Of a DNA stretch of 6,219 bases, positions 1 through 5,378 are shown piece after piece (the stretch's first letter is position 1; the number at the start of each line of letters is the position of its first letter). Below the pieces are notes generated by a model. That model searched no databases, was not told the DNA's origin, and saw only the letters and a list, made by a program, of their open reading frames with translations. Source of the stretch: an uncultured Acidobacteriota bacterium (GTDB taxonomy: Bacteria; Acidobacteriota; Vicinamibacteria; Vicinamibacterales; SCN-69-37); assembly GCA_937880585.1 (NCBI GenBank), contig CALFMR010000076.1:1-6219 (forward strand), written 5' to 3'. The position numbers and the translations under genes were made by a program.

Positions 1-7
1 CGGCAAC

Positions 8-247
8 GTGCAGTTCACCATTGTCGGGGATATTGAGCGGATCGAAACGATTGCCGCCGGGCGCGGCGTCCGGATTCGGTCCTATCTTGCGAAGCTCTAC
101 GGGAAGGGGCGGTGGCGCAAGCGCAAGGGCGAGGCAACGGTTCGACTGCCGAACGGCAGGACTCGTCGGGTTGAGCTACATTGGTACGAGGCCCACGGCA
201 TCGGTCGGCGCGATTTCAAGATCAAGCAGTACGTGGACAAATCATGA
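8..247 (+). CDS. Small basic protein of unknown function with HWYEAHGIG motif (start uncertain)
   Basis: A 79-residue frame starting at GTG (8) and ending at TGA (245-247). The frame stays open to the window edge, so the true start could lie upstream, although 79 residues is a plausible full length. The protein is strongly basic, with a Lys/Arg-rich stretch YGKGRWRKRKG at residues 31-41, a strand-like ATVRLPNG segment at 43-50, and a distinctive HWYEAHGIG motif at 58-66 followed by KIK. I recall a family of uncharacterised small bacterial proteins sharing the pattern ETIA.G - YGKGRWRK.KG - E.HWYEAHGIG - KIK, but I know of no established function. The basic surface would suit nucleic-acid binding; that is inference. 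Its stop overlaps the ATG of the next gene (ATGA, 244-247), so the two are probably translated together. The third-position GC preference is visibly weaker than in the polysaccharide genes, which hints at a different origin. Confidence 0.72.
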   Translation: MQFTIVGDIERIETIAAGRGVRIRSYLAKLYGKGRWRKRKGEATVRLPNGRTRRVELHWYEAHGIGRRDFKIKQYVDKS

Positions 248-480
248 AGCGATCGATCACTCAATTCGTGTTGTGCCTGGACAATTCCGGCAATGAAGCT
301 TCGCTAATCCCGGGCAAGGTCTATCAGATCCTGCCGGATGCGCGTGCGGCCAAAGACGACTTGGTGCGCGTCATCGACGAGAGTGGCGAGGACTATCTCT
401 TCGCGAGAACGCAGTTCGCGGTCGTTGACTTCCCGCAGGCCGTGCGCCGGAAACTTCTCGCACTTCAGAAGGCGGGGTGA
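244..480 (+). CDS. Small protein of unknown function, second gene of an ATGA-coupled pair
   Basis: A 78-residue protein from ATG 244 to TGA 478-480. I chose this ATG over longer in-frame starts because it gives an exact 4-bp overlap with the upstream stop and has a partial ribosome-binding match (GTGGA, 233-237) six bases ahead. There is no signal peptide or membrane segment. Visible features are QFVLCLDN (residues 7-14), EASLIPGKVYQIL (18-30), LVRVIDESGEDYLF (40-53), and a basic C-terminal helix VRRKLLALQKAG. The alternation of strands and turns suggests a small beta-barrel or SH3-like fold, but that is a guess. I recall similar short hypothetical proteins with a KVY..LPD - IDESGEDYL pattern; none has a known role to my knowledge. 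Charge is near neutral, in contrast to its basic partner. The gene runs convergently into the dehydratase gene, with only 15 bp between the stops. A toxin-antitoxin or regulatory pair is possible from size and coupling alone, but nothing here proves it. Confidence 0.75.
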   Translation: MKRSITQFVLCLDNSGNEASLIPGKVYQILPDARAAKDDLVRVIDESGEDYLFARTQFAVVDFPQAVRRKLLALQKAG

Positions 481-495
481 CATCGCGCCCGGCGG

Positions 496-2400
496 TCACG
501 CCTCCGGTGTGAGCTCGACGGCATCAGGCGGGATGCCCATCGCGCCCGGCACGAACGTCGGGATGAGCATCGCGAGCGCCGCCTCGATCTCCATCCGGTC
601 GCCGCTCGCCACGGCTGACGACAGCGTCTCGATCGTCTCGCGCGAGAGGGCTGGCGCATCCGACGGTTCCACGATGTGCAGGATCTCCGGATGGGACGTG
701 GCGTCGACCGTGGCGCCGGTTTCCCAGAGTTGTTCGTCCAGCCGCTCGCCGGGCCGCACGCCGGTGTAGACGATCGGGATGTCTTCGGGCCGCAGACCGG
801 ACAGCCGGATGAGGTCCTTCGCCATGTCGACGATGCGCACGGGTTCGCCCATGTTGAGGACAAAGACCTCGCCGCCCGTGCCCATGCCGCCTGCTTCGAG
901 CACGAGGTGGACGGCCTCCGGAATCGTCATGAAGAAGCGCGTCATGTCGGGATGCGTGATCGTGATCGGTCCGCCGCGCGCGATCTGACGCTTGAACGCC
1001 GGCACGACGCTGCCACGGCTGCCGAGCACGTTGCCGAAGCGCACGACCATGAACGCGCGGCCCGTTCGCTCGGCCGCGGCGCGGACGATCGTCTCGGCGA
1101 GCCGCTTCGATGCGCCCATCAGGCTGACCGGCGAGACGGCCTTGTCGGTCGAGATGAGCACGAGCCGCTCGACGTTCGACGCGAGGGCCGCTTCGACGAG
1201 ATTGTGCGTGCCGAGCACGTTGTTCGACAGCGCTTCTTCGGGATTGCGCTCCATCAGCGGCACGTGCTTGTGCGCGGCCGCGTGGAACACGACCGACGGA
1301 CGCCACTGCCGCAGCACGCGCTCGAGCCGCGCGCGGTCGCGAATGTCCGCGATGATCGGGACGACCGACAGATCGGCGAACGCTTCAGCCAGCGCCTGCC
1401 GCGCTTCGAAGATGCTGTTCTCGCCGTGCCCGAGCAGCACGAGCGTGGCCGGCCGCGCGCGCGCGATCTGGCGGCACAGCTCCGATCCGATCGAGCCGCC
1501 GCCGCCCGTGACGAGCACGGTCGCGCCGTGCAAGTACATCGGCGCCGCGGGATTCGTCGTCGCCGGCGCGCGCTGCAGGAGATCCGCGATGTCGACGTCG
1601 CGCAGGCGGCTGACGGTCACCGTGCCGCCGATGAGCTCGTAGACGCCCGGAATCGTCCGCGACGGCACGCGCGCCTCGCGGCAGCCTTCGACGATGGCGC
1701 GAAGCGTCTGGCCGCTGGCGGTCGGCATGGCGATGACGGCTTCGTCGACGTCGTGCCGCCGGACCGCCGTCTCGACGTCCGTCGTGCCGCCGAGCACGCG
1801 CAGGCCGAGGAGATGCTTGCCCCGCTTGTCCGGCTCGTCGTCGAGGAAGCCGACCGGGATCATGCCGAGCTGCGGGTTGCGCTGCATCTCGCGCGCGACG
1901 AGCACGCCGGCGTCGCCCGCGCCCACGATCAGCACGCGCCGCGTGCGGTGACCGTTCGCGCGCTGCAGCGCGAGCGCCCGCGCCTTGTTCTCACCGAGCA
2001 GCCGAATCGAGAGGCGAATGCCACCCGCGAACGCGACCGTGAGCAGCCAGTCGATGAACAGCACCGACCGCGCCACGCCGCCGTTGTAGTGGCCGACGAT
2101 CGTCAGGAACATCACGACGGCCAGCGTGATCGACGAGGCCGAGCTCGCGAGCAGGATGCCGAGCGCATCGCTCACCGACGTGTAGCGCCACACACGGCGG
2201 TACATGCCGAACAGGAAGAAGACGACGGGCTTGATGAGAAGCGCGGCGACGAGGAACTGCGGGAACTCGTGACGATAGGTCGCGAACAGCCAGTCGAATC
2301 GCAGCGTGAACGCGCCGGCCGCCGCGCACACGAATCCCACGAGGTCGGCCGCGAGCACGTACCGGTTCCGGGTGAACGACACGATGTGTGATGAGCTCAC
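496..2400 (-). CDS. Membrane-anchored nucleotide-sugar 4,6-dehydratase/epimerase (FlaA1/WbpM/CapD type)
   Basis: A 634-residue protein, the usual size of the long membrane form of this family. Residues 13-131 hold about four hydrophobic helices (roughly 13-33, 47-66, 79-102, 111-130). A first Rossmann domain follows, with VLIVGAGDAG (156-165), as in the CoA-binding-like domain of this family. The catalytic extended-SDR domain then begins at VLVTGGGGSIGSE (295-307) and contains HAAAHKHVPLME (373-384), the serine in STDKAV (417-422) and M428...K432. Met replaces the SDR tyrosine, as in WbpM's S-M-K triad. A late RPGERLDEQLW motif (549-559) is typical. Family knowledge predicts NAD(P)-dependent C4,C6-dehydration of UDP-GlcNAc or a similar sugar at the inner membrane, feeding O-antigen, capsule or exopolysaccharide synthesis; the exact substrate is inferred. 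The start is GTG 2400: an in-frame stop lies about 25 bases upstream with no better start between, and no strong ribosome-binding site is visible. It is the last gene of the minus-strand polysaccharide cluster. Confidence 0.95.
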   Translation of the reverse strand: MSSSHIVSFTRNRYVLAADLVGFVCAAAGAFTLRFDWLFATYRHEFPQFLVAALLIKPVVFFLFGMYRRVWRYTSVSDALGILLASSASSITLAVVMFLTIVGHYNGGVARSVLFIDWLLTVAFAGGIRLSIRLLGENKARALALQRANGHRTRRVLIVGAGDAGVLVAREMQRNPQLGMIPVGFLDDEPDKRGKHLLGLRVLGGTTDVETAVRRHDVDEAVIAMPTASGQTLRAIVEGCREARVPSRTIPGVYELIGGTVTVSRLRDVDIADLLQRAPATTNPAAPMYLHGATVLVTGGGGSIGSELCRQIARARPATLVLLGHGENSIFEARQALAEAFADLSVVPIIADIRDRARLERVLRQWRPSVVFHAAAHKHVPLMERNPEEALSNNVLGTHNLVEAALASNVERLVLISTDKAVSPVSLMGASKRLAETIVRAAAERTGRAFMVVRFGNVLGSRGSVVPAFKRQIARGGPITITHPDMTRFFMTIPEAVHLVLEAGGMGTGGEVFVLNMGEPVRIVDMAKDLIRLSGLRPEDIPIVYTGVRPGERLDEQLWETGATVDATSHPEILHIVEPSDAPALSRETIETLSSAVASGDRMEIEAALAMLIPTFVPGAMGIPPDAVELTPEA

Positions 2401-2542
2401 AGTCGCGCCTGAGCGGCCGATCGGTCATGACGATCGGCAATGACGACCACGCGGGTCAGCAGAGGGGAGGGGCTGCCACGCGAACTTCAGTCGTCGCGCA
2501 CGGGCACGCCGTGAGCATTGTGGGCGTCATACTCCGCCCGTG
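2401..2542. other. 142-bp spacer between epimerase and dehydratase genes
   Basis: This gap separates the epimerase stop from the GTG of the dehydratase on the minus strand. I see no convincing gene, no terminator with a T-run, and no clear promoter. It contains a short self-complementary CCGATCGG (2418-2425) and a nearby second GATCGG. The gap is long compared with the 4-bp overlap of the two upstream genes, so the dehydratase may have its own promoter here, but I cannot point to one. Confidence 0.4.
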
Positions 2543-3523
2543 TCAAGGCATCTTCTCGCCGATCGTCATCGCCGCGATTGCCGCCTGCCACCCGCGAGTG
2601 AGATCCCACGCGGGCTCGAACCGAAGTTCGCGCATGAGCCGTTCGCCCGATACGGCGATGTGCTCCTGCAGCTTGTCGACCATCGCCGGCGTGACGGGGA
2701 AGCGCCGGCCGACCAGGCGCGCGGCGCCATCGCCCATCCACGCGGCACTCTTCACGAGCGGCGCGGGCAGACGGAGACGCGGCGGCCGTTTGCCGAGAGC
2801 CGCGGCAATGGCGGCGACGATGTCGTCCACGGTGTGCGGATGACCGTCGGTGAGGTTGTAGATGCGCGAGGGCAGCGCGCGAGCGTTCGCCACGCGCCAG
2901 GCCGCGTCGGCGACGTCTTCCTCGAAGACGACGGTGCGCCGGTTGGTGCCCGGACCGACGCCAACGTATCGCCCCCGCGCAATCGCCCGCGCGAGCCGTG
3001 CGTAGTTGGCCTTGACGCGCGGTCCGTACACCGCGGCCAGCCGCAGCACCGTGCCGCCGGGATGCGCGAGGACGAACGGCTCGGCGCGCAGCTTGGTTTC
3101 GCCGTAGAGCGAGCGGGTGTGCGGCGGCGTGTCTTCGGTCGCGGTGGTGCCCGCGGGCGTCGGACCGTAGACGTCGATCGTGCCGAAGAACACGAAGCGC
3201 GCTGACGGCCGCGCAGCGTCGACGAGGCGGCGTGTCGCGTCGACGTTCGTCCGCTCGTACGCCGTCCGCAGATCCGCGCCCGGATTGTTCACGTGCAGCG
3301 TCGCCGCCAGATGAACGATGACGTCCGCCTCGCGCGCGAGCGGCGCGACAGCGGCATCGGCGAGATCGTGCGTCGCGATCTCGACGTTGTCCGGCAGCAG
3401 GCCCGCTGGCGGCGCATGGCGGGCGAGGGCGACAATCGACGCGCCTTCGCGCGCGATCCGCCGGACAACGGCCGGCCCGACCGCGCCGGTGGCGCCCGTC
3501 ACGAGGCAGCGCGGGCCGGTCAT
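2543..3523 (-). CDS. NAD-dependent epimerase/dehydratase (extended SDR, sugar-nucleotide type)
   Basis: A 326-residue cytoplasmic protein, normal for an extended SDR such as GalE-like UDP-sugar epimerases. The N-terminal NAD-binding motif is CLVTGATGAVG (residues 6-16). VIVHLAATLHVNN (68-80) is the conserved loop after beta-4, FFGTIDVYG (112-120) supplies the Ser/Thr of the triad (T115), and SLYGETK (138-144) provides Y140 and K144. RLAAVYGPR (161-169) and VFEEDVADA (199-207) are the substrate-domain signatures of the family. It probably interconverts or modifies a nucleotide-activated sugar; substrate and product cannot be read from sequence. I chose ATG 3521-3523 because it sits immediately before the Rossmann strand and overlaps the methyltransferase TGA as ATGA. 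The frame remains open to 4030, but that extension is Arg/Pro-rich and antiparallel-shadow in character. No good ribosome-binding site precedes it, which suggests translational coupling to the upstream gene. Confidence 0.92.
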   Translation of the reverse strand: MTGPRCLVTGATGAVGPAVVRRIAREGASIVALARHAPPAGLLPDNVEIATHDLADAAVAPLAREADVIVHLAATLHVNNPGADLRTAYERTNVDATRRLVDAARPSARFVFFGTIDVYGPTPAGTTATEDTPPHTRSLYGETKLRAEPFVLAHPGGTVLRLAAVYGPRVKANYARLARAIARGRYVGVGPGTNRRTVVFEEDVADAAWRVANARALPSRIYNLTDGHPHTVDDIVAAIAAALGKRPPRLRLPAPLVKSAAWMGDGAARLVGRRFPVTPAMVDKLQEHIAVSGERLMRELRFEPAWDLTRGWQAAIAAMTIGEKMP

Positions 3524-4398
3524 CGTTGGGTTCCAGGTGCCCCTGGGCCTGAAGGCCCAGGGCTCCGTACGATCGCGCGGCCCGTCGTCTGTCTTTCCGC
3601 GGAGCTCTGGGCTTGTCTTTCCGTGGAGCCCCGGGCCTCCAGGCCCGGGGAACCGATCTTCCGTCCCAGCGCCATGAGCGACGTGCCGATCGGGAGATTC
3701 GCGACGCGCAACCAGGCAGCTTCGGCACGGAGGGCAACGTCGAACGCGGCATTCACCGGCCAGGGCGGGACGTGCAGGTCGGCGTCGGACGCCTCCGTCG
3801 CGCGTCCGCTCAATCGCTGGACGCCCCTGACGACGAGCGTGGCCGGCAGCGGCGAGAAGTTCGTGTACGTCATCCGTTCGATCGTGAACCCCGCGCGCGT
3901 GAGTCGCGCCGCCAGTCGTTCTCGCGTGTAGCGACGCACCTCGTGCGTCAGGACCGAATGCGATCCGCGCAGCGCGTCGAGCGCCGCGACGTTGACGAGG
4001 ACGAGTCCTCCGGGCGCGACGACGCGCCACATCTCCGCCAGCGCGCGTGCCTCCGTTTCATCGTCGAGGCAGTAGAGCACGTCGAAGGACGTCGCGAGAT
4101 CCGCGCTCGCATCGGCAAAGGGCAGCGCGGCCACCGACGCGCGGACCACGGTCCGGCTGTGCGATTGCGCATGACGCAGGCCGGCCGGATGCAGCTCGAC
4201 GCCGATCGCCGGGCCATAGTCGGCGAGCCAGTCGAGATTCCGGCCCGTGCCCGCGCCGCAGTCGATGATGCGCCGAAGCGGACGCGTCTGACGCGCGTCG
4301 TCGAGCAATCGGCGCGCGTGACGCCGCAGGCCGCGAAACCAGAAGTGCCGATCTTCGGCGCGCGCGGTGGCCTCGAGCATGCGCTCCACGGCGGGCAT
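3520..4398 (-). CDS. Class I SAM-dependent methyltransferase with repeat-derived C-terminal tail
   Basis: A 292-residue frame from ATG 4398. The start is supported by GGAG (4407-4410, minus strand) eight bases ahead; the frame runs open to 4902 but overlaps pal antisense there. Residues 15-26 carry EDRHFWFRGLRR, a variant of the HWWF.GRR signature seen in methyltransferases of glycan clusters. Motif I is IIDCGAGTGRNL (44-55), the acidic SAM-ribose loop is GVELHP (66-71), motif II is SFDVLYCL (104-111) and motif III is VVAPGGLVLVNV (126-137). HEVRRYTRERL (152-162) is typical of the same group. It most likely methylates a sugar, lipid-linked glycan or related small molecule; the substrate is unknown. 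The family body appears to end at LMALGRK (residue 247). The remaining 45 residues (3523-3657) are encoded by GC-rich hairpin repeats and look acquired rather than functional. Its stop overlaps the epimerase start. Confidence 0.9.
   Translation of the reverse strand: MPAVERMLEATARAEDRHFWFRGLRRHARRLLDDARQTRPLRRIIDCGAGTGRNLDWLADYGPAIGVELHPAGLRHAQSHSRTVVRASVAALPFADASADLATSFDVLYCLDDETEARALAEMWRVVAPGGLVLVNVAALDALRGSHSVLTHEVRRYTRERLAARLTRAGFTIERMTYTNFSPLPATLVVRGVQRLSGRATEASDADLHVPPWPVNAAFDVALRAEAAWLRVANLPIGTSLMALGRKIGSPGLEARGSTERQAQSSAERQTTGRAIVRSPGPSGPGAPGTQR
3536..3653. repeat. Cluster of interspersed hairpin repeats inside the 3' end of the methyltransferase gene
   Basis: Two palindromes lie here. 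Hairpin A has arms CCCTGGGCCT (3541-3550) and AGGCCCAGGG (3553-3562) around GA. Hairpin B has arms CCCCGGGCCT (3629-3638) and AGGCCCGGGG (3641-3650) around CC. Both are perfect 10-bp stems and differ by a T-A for C-G exchange that keeps the pair. The flanking GGAG lies left of B and, inverted, right of A, so the copies are in opposite orientation. A partial copy of the left side of B, GTCTTTCCGCGGAGC... (3591-3612), repeats at 3615-3636 with three mismatches in 22. The layout resembles REP-like dispersed elements; genome-wide dispersion cannot be tested here. Confidence 0.8.
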
Positions 4399-4406
4399 TG
4401 TAGCGG

Positions 4407-4410
4407 CTCC
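4407..4410 (-). promoter_or_regulatory. Ribosome-binding site of the methyltransferase gene
   Basis: GGAG on the minus strand, eight bases before ATG 4398. It decides the start against the much longer open frame reaching 4902, which would run antisense through the pal coding sequence. Confidence 0.6.
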
Positions 4411-4446
4411 GGTCGCGTACTCCGTGGTGGTCGTGTCTCTATGTGA

Positions 4447-4476
4447 TTGACAGGTACAGGCTTCGGTCGGTAAGCT
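4447..4476 (+). promoter_or_regulatory. Putative sigma70-type promoter of pal
   Basis: TTGACA (4447-4452) is a perfect -35 match. After an 18-bp spacer comes TAAGCT (4471-4476), which keeps the first T, the A and the final T of the -10 consensus. Transcription would begin near 4483, giving a leader of about 40 bases before pal. It lies in the 126-bp divergent region shared with the methyltransferase gene. The -10 box is weak, so this is likely but not certain. Confidence 0.5.
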
Positions 4477-4489
4477 CGCCACACTCCCT

Positions 4490-4506
4490 TTCCCAGTCCC
4501 TGGGAA
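4490..4506 (+). promoter_or_regulatory. Inverted repeat in the pal leader
   Basis: TTCCCAG (4490-4496) and CTGGGAA (4500-4506) form a perfect 7-bp stem with a 3-base loop, just downstream of the predicted transcription start. A competing pairing, CCTGG (4499-4503) with CCAGG (4512-4516), would cover part of the ribosome-binding site. It could be an RNA-stability hairpin, an operator, or chance. Confidence 0.35.
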
Positions 4507-4513
4507 TGCCTCC

Positions 4514-4518
4514 AGGAG
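4514..4518 (+). promoter_or_regulatory. Ribosome-binding site of pal
   Basis: AGGAG lies six bases before ATG 4525. It fixes the pal start, which is also the first Met of a well-formed lipoprotein signal peptide. Confidence 0.8.
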
Positions 4519-4524
4519 AGTGCG

Positions 4525-5109
4525 ATGTCTACACGACGCTTCCGATTTCCGTTGATGTTCGCCGCGGTGGGTCTTGCCGCGTTCGTGGTCACCTCGTGCG
4601 GCAAGAAACAGCCGCCGGTGACCGCGCCTCCGCCGCCACCTCCGCCGGCACCCGTCGCCGAGGCCGCACCGCCGCCACCTCCGCCGCCACCTGCGCCCGC
4701 GCCCGTGCCGCCGCCCGCGCCGACCGAGGCCGAGATCTTCCAGCGGATGTCGTTGGCCGAGCTCAACTCGCAGAAGCCGCTCGAGGACGTGTACTTCGAG
4801 TACGACAAGTCCGACCTGAGCGACGCGGCGCGCGCGAGCCTGCAGAAGGACTCGGACTGGATGAAGAAGTGGACGTCGACCGTCGTGACGATCGAGGGCC
4901 ACGCGGACTCACGTGGCACGAGCGAGTACAACCTGGCGCTCGGCGAACGACGCGCGTCGGCCGCGCGCGACTATCTCGTCACGCTCGGCGTCCCGGCCAC
5001 GCGCATGAACGTGGTGAGCATGGGCGAAGAGCAGCCGTTCTGCACCGAAGAGACCGAGAGCTGCTGGTCCCAGAACCGCCGCGGACATTTCGTCATAACG
5101 GCGAAATAG
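4525..5109 (+). CDS. pal: Peptidoglycan-associated lipoprotein Pal (OmpA-C domain)
   Basis: A 194-residue lipoprotein. The signal peptide has a basic start (MSTRRFRF), a hydrophobic core and a lipobox-like VTSC with the lipidated cysteine at 25. A proline-rich linker (30-66) has runs of seven and eight prolines. The OmpA-C peptidoglycan-binding domain covers about 86-194: VYFEYDKSDL (89-98), EGHADSRGTSEYN (124-136) and LALGERRASA (137-146). D128 and R143 sit where OmpA-family domains bind meso-diaminopimelate. A C-terminal CTEETESC (173-180) followed by NRRGHFV is typical of Pal. By family knowledge it anchors the outer membrane to peptidoglycan and works with TolB/TolA in envelope constriction. 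No tol genes are in the window: upstream is the divergent methyltransferase and downstream the convergent pyrF. It has its own promoter, ribosome-binding site and a strong terminator, so it appears monocistronic. Other OmpA-C lipoproteins are possible, but Pal fits best. Confidence 0.95.
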   Translation: MSTRRFRFPLMFAAVGLAAFVVTSCGKKQPPVTAPPPPPPPAPVAEAAPPPPPPPPAPAPVPPPAPTEAEIFQRMSLAELNSQKPLEDVYFEYDKSDLSDAARASLQKDSDWMKKWTSTVVTIEGHADSRGTSEYNLALGERRASAARDYLVTLGVPATRMNVVSMGEEQPFCTEETESCWSQNRRGHFVITAK

Positions 5110-5117
5110 GGACACGA

Positions 5118-5166
5118 GGGTTCCGGGGTTCCAGGTTCAAGGTTCCCCGGTTCTGGTTCCGGGTTC
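5118..5166. repeat. Degenerate GGGTTCC heptad repeat, block 1
   Basis: About seven units of a GGGTTCC-like heptad with drift (GGGTTCC, GGGGTTCC, AGGTTC, AAGGTTCC, CCGGTTC, TGGTTCC, GGGTTC). It begins nine bases after the pal stop and runs up to the terminator stem. The same heptad recurs in three further blocks downstream. Confidence 0.8.
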
Positions 5167-5170
5167 GACG

Positions 5171-5209
5171 CAACGAGGCAGGCGGTTTCGCCTGCCTCGT
5201 TGTGTTTTT
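5171..5209 (+). terminator. Rho-independent terminator of pal
   Basis: A perfect 14-bp inverted repeat, CAACGAGGCAGGCG (5171-5184) and CGCCTGCCTCGTTG (5189-5202), with loop GTTT, followed by TGTTTTT (T-run 5205-5209). It lies 61 bases past the pal stop. The minus-strand side lacks a T-run directly after the stem, so it should act on pal rather than on pyrF. Confidence 0.92.
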
Positions 5210-5240
5210 GGGTTCCGGGTTCTGCGGGTTCCGGGTTCGG
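5210..5240. repeat. GGGTTCC repeat, block 2, with G-quadruplex pattern
   Basis: It begins at the base after the terminator T-run. G-triplets at 5210, 5217, 5226 and 5233 are separated by loops of 4, 6 and 4 bases, which fits the G3N1-7 quadruplex consensus on the plus strand. Confidence 0.75.
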
Positions 5241-5261
5241 CGCGCGACGCGGGGCTTGCGC

Positions 5262-5290
5262 GGGTTCCGGGTTCCGGGTTCCGGGTTCGG
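5262..5290. repeat. GGGTTCC tandem repeat, block 3, perfect quadruplex spacing
   Basis: Three exact GGGTTCC units (5262-5282) and a fourth with one change (GGGTTCG). G-triplets at 5262, 5269, 5276 and 5283 have uniform 4-base loops, an ideal G-quadruplex pattern on the plus strand. Between blocks 3 and 4 (5291-5318) nothing is recognisable. Confidence 0.85.
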
Positions 5291-5318
5291 CGTTCTTCGC
5301 GCGGCGCTATGCTGGCGC

Positions 5319-5337
5319 GGGTTTCGGGTTCGGGTTC
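5319..5337. repeat. GGGTTC repeat, block 4
   Basis: GGGTTTC, GGGTTC, GGGTTC: three G-triplets with slightly altered unit length, a degenerate continuation of the same repeat. Together with blocks 1-3 it fills most of the region between the convergent pal and pyrF genes. The remaining stretch 5338-5378, just past the pyrF stop, shows nothing recognisable. Confidence 0.65.
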
Positions 5338-5378
5338 TTATCGGGCACTCGGGAACCGTCAAGCTGGAACTGCGCGCC

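Noticed and set aside
8..480. Firm call of a known toxin-antitoxin system
   Set aside because: Only size and coupling point that way; I cannot match either protein to a named toxin or antitoxin family.
676..2391. 571-residue plus-strand open frame opposite the dehydratase gene
   Set aside because: Composition is Arg/Asp/His/Ala-rich without any domain motif; it mirrors the strongly GC-biased third positions of the real gene on the other strand.
3524..4030. N-terminal extension of the epimerase frame to a 495-residue protein
   Set aside because: The extra 169 residues are Arg/Pro-rich, overlap the methyltransferase out of frame, and precede a perfect Rossmann start at ATG 3523.
4399..4902. 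N-terminal extension of the methyltransferase frame into the pal region
   Set aside because: The extension is antisense to pal and low-complexity; ATG 4398 has a good ribosome-binding site and starts right before the family motifs.
5210..5337. CRISPR array
   Set aside because: Units are 7 bp and nearly contiguous, with no regular spacers and no cas genes.
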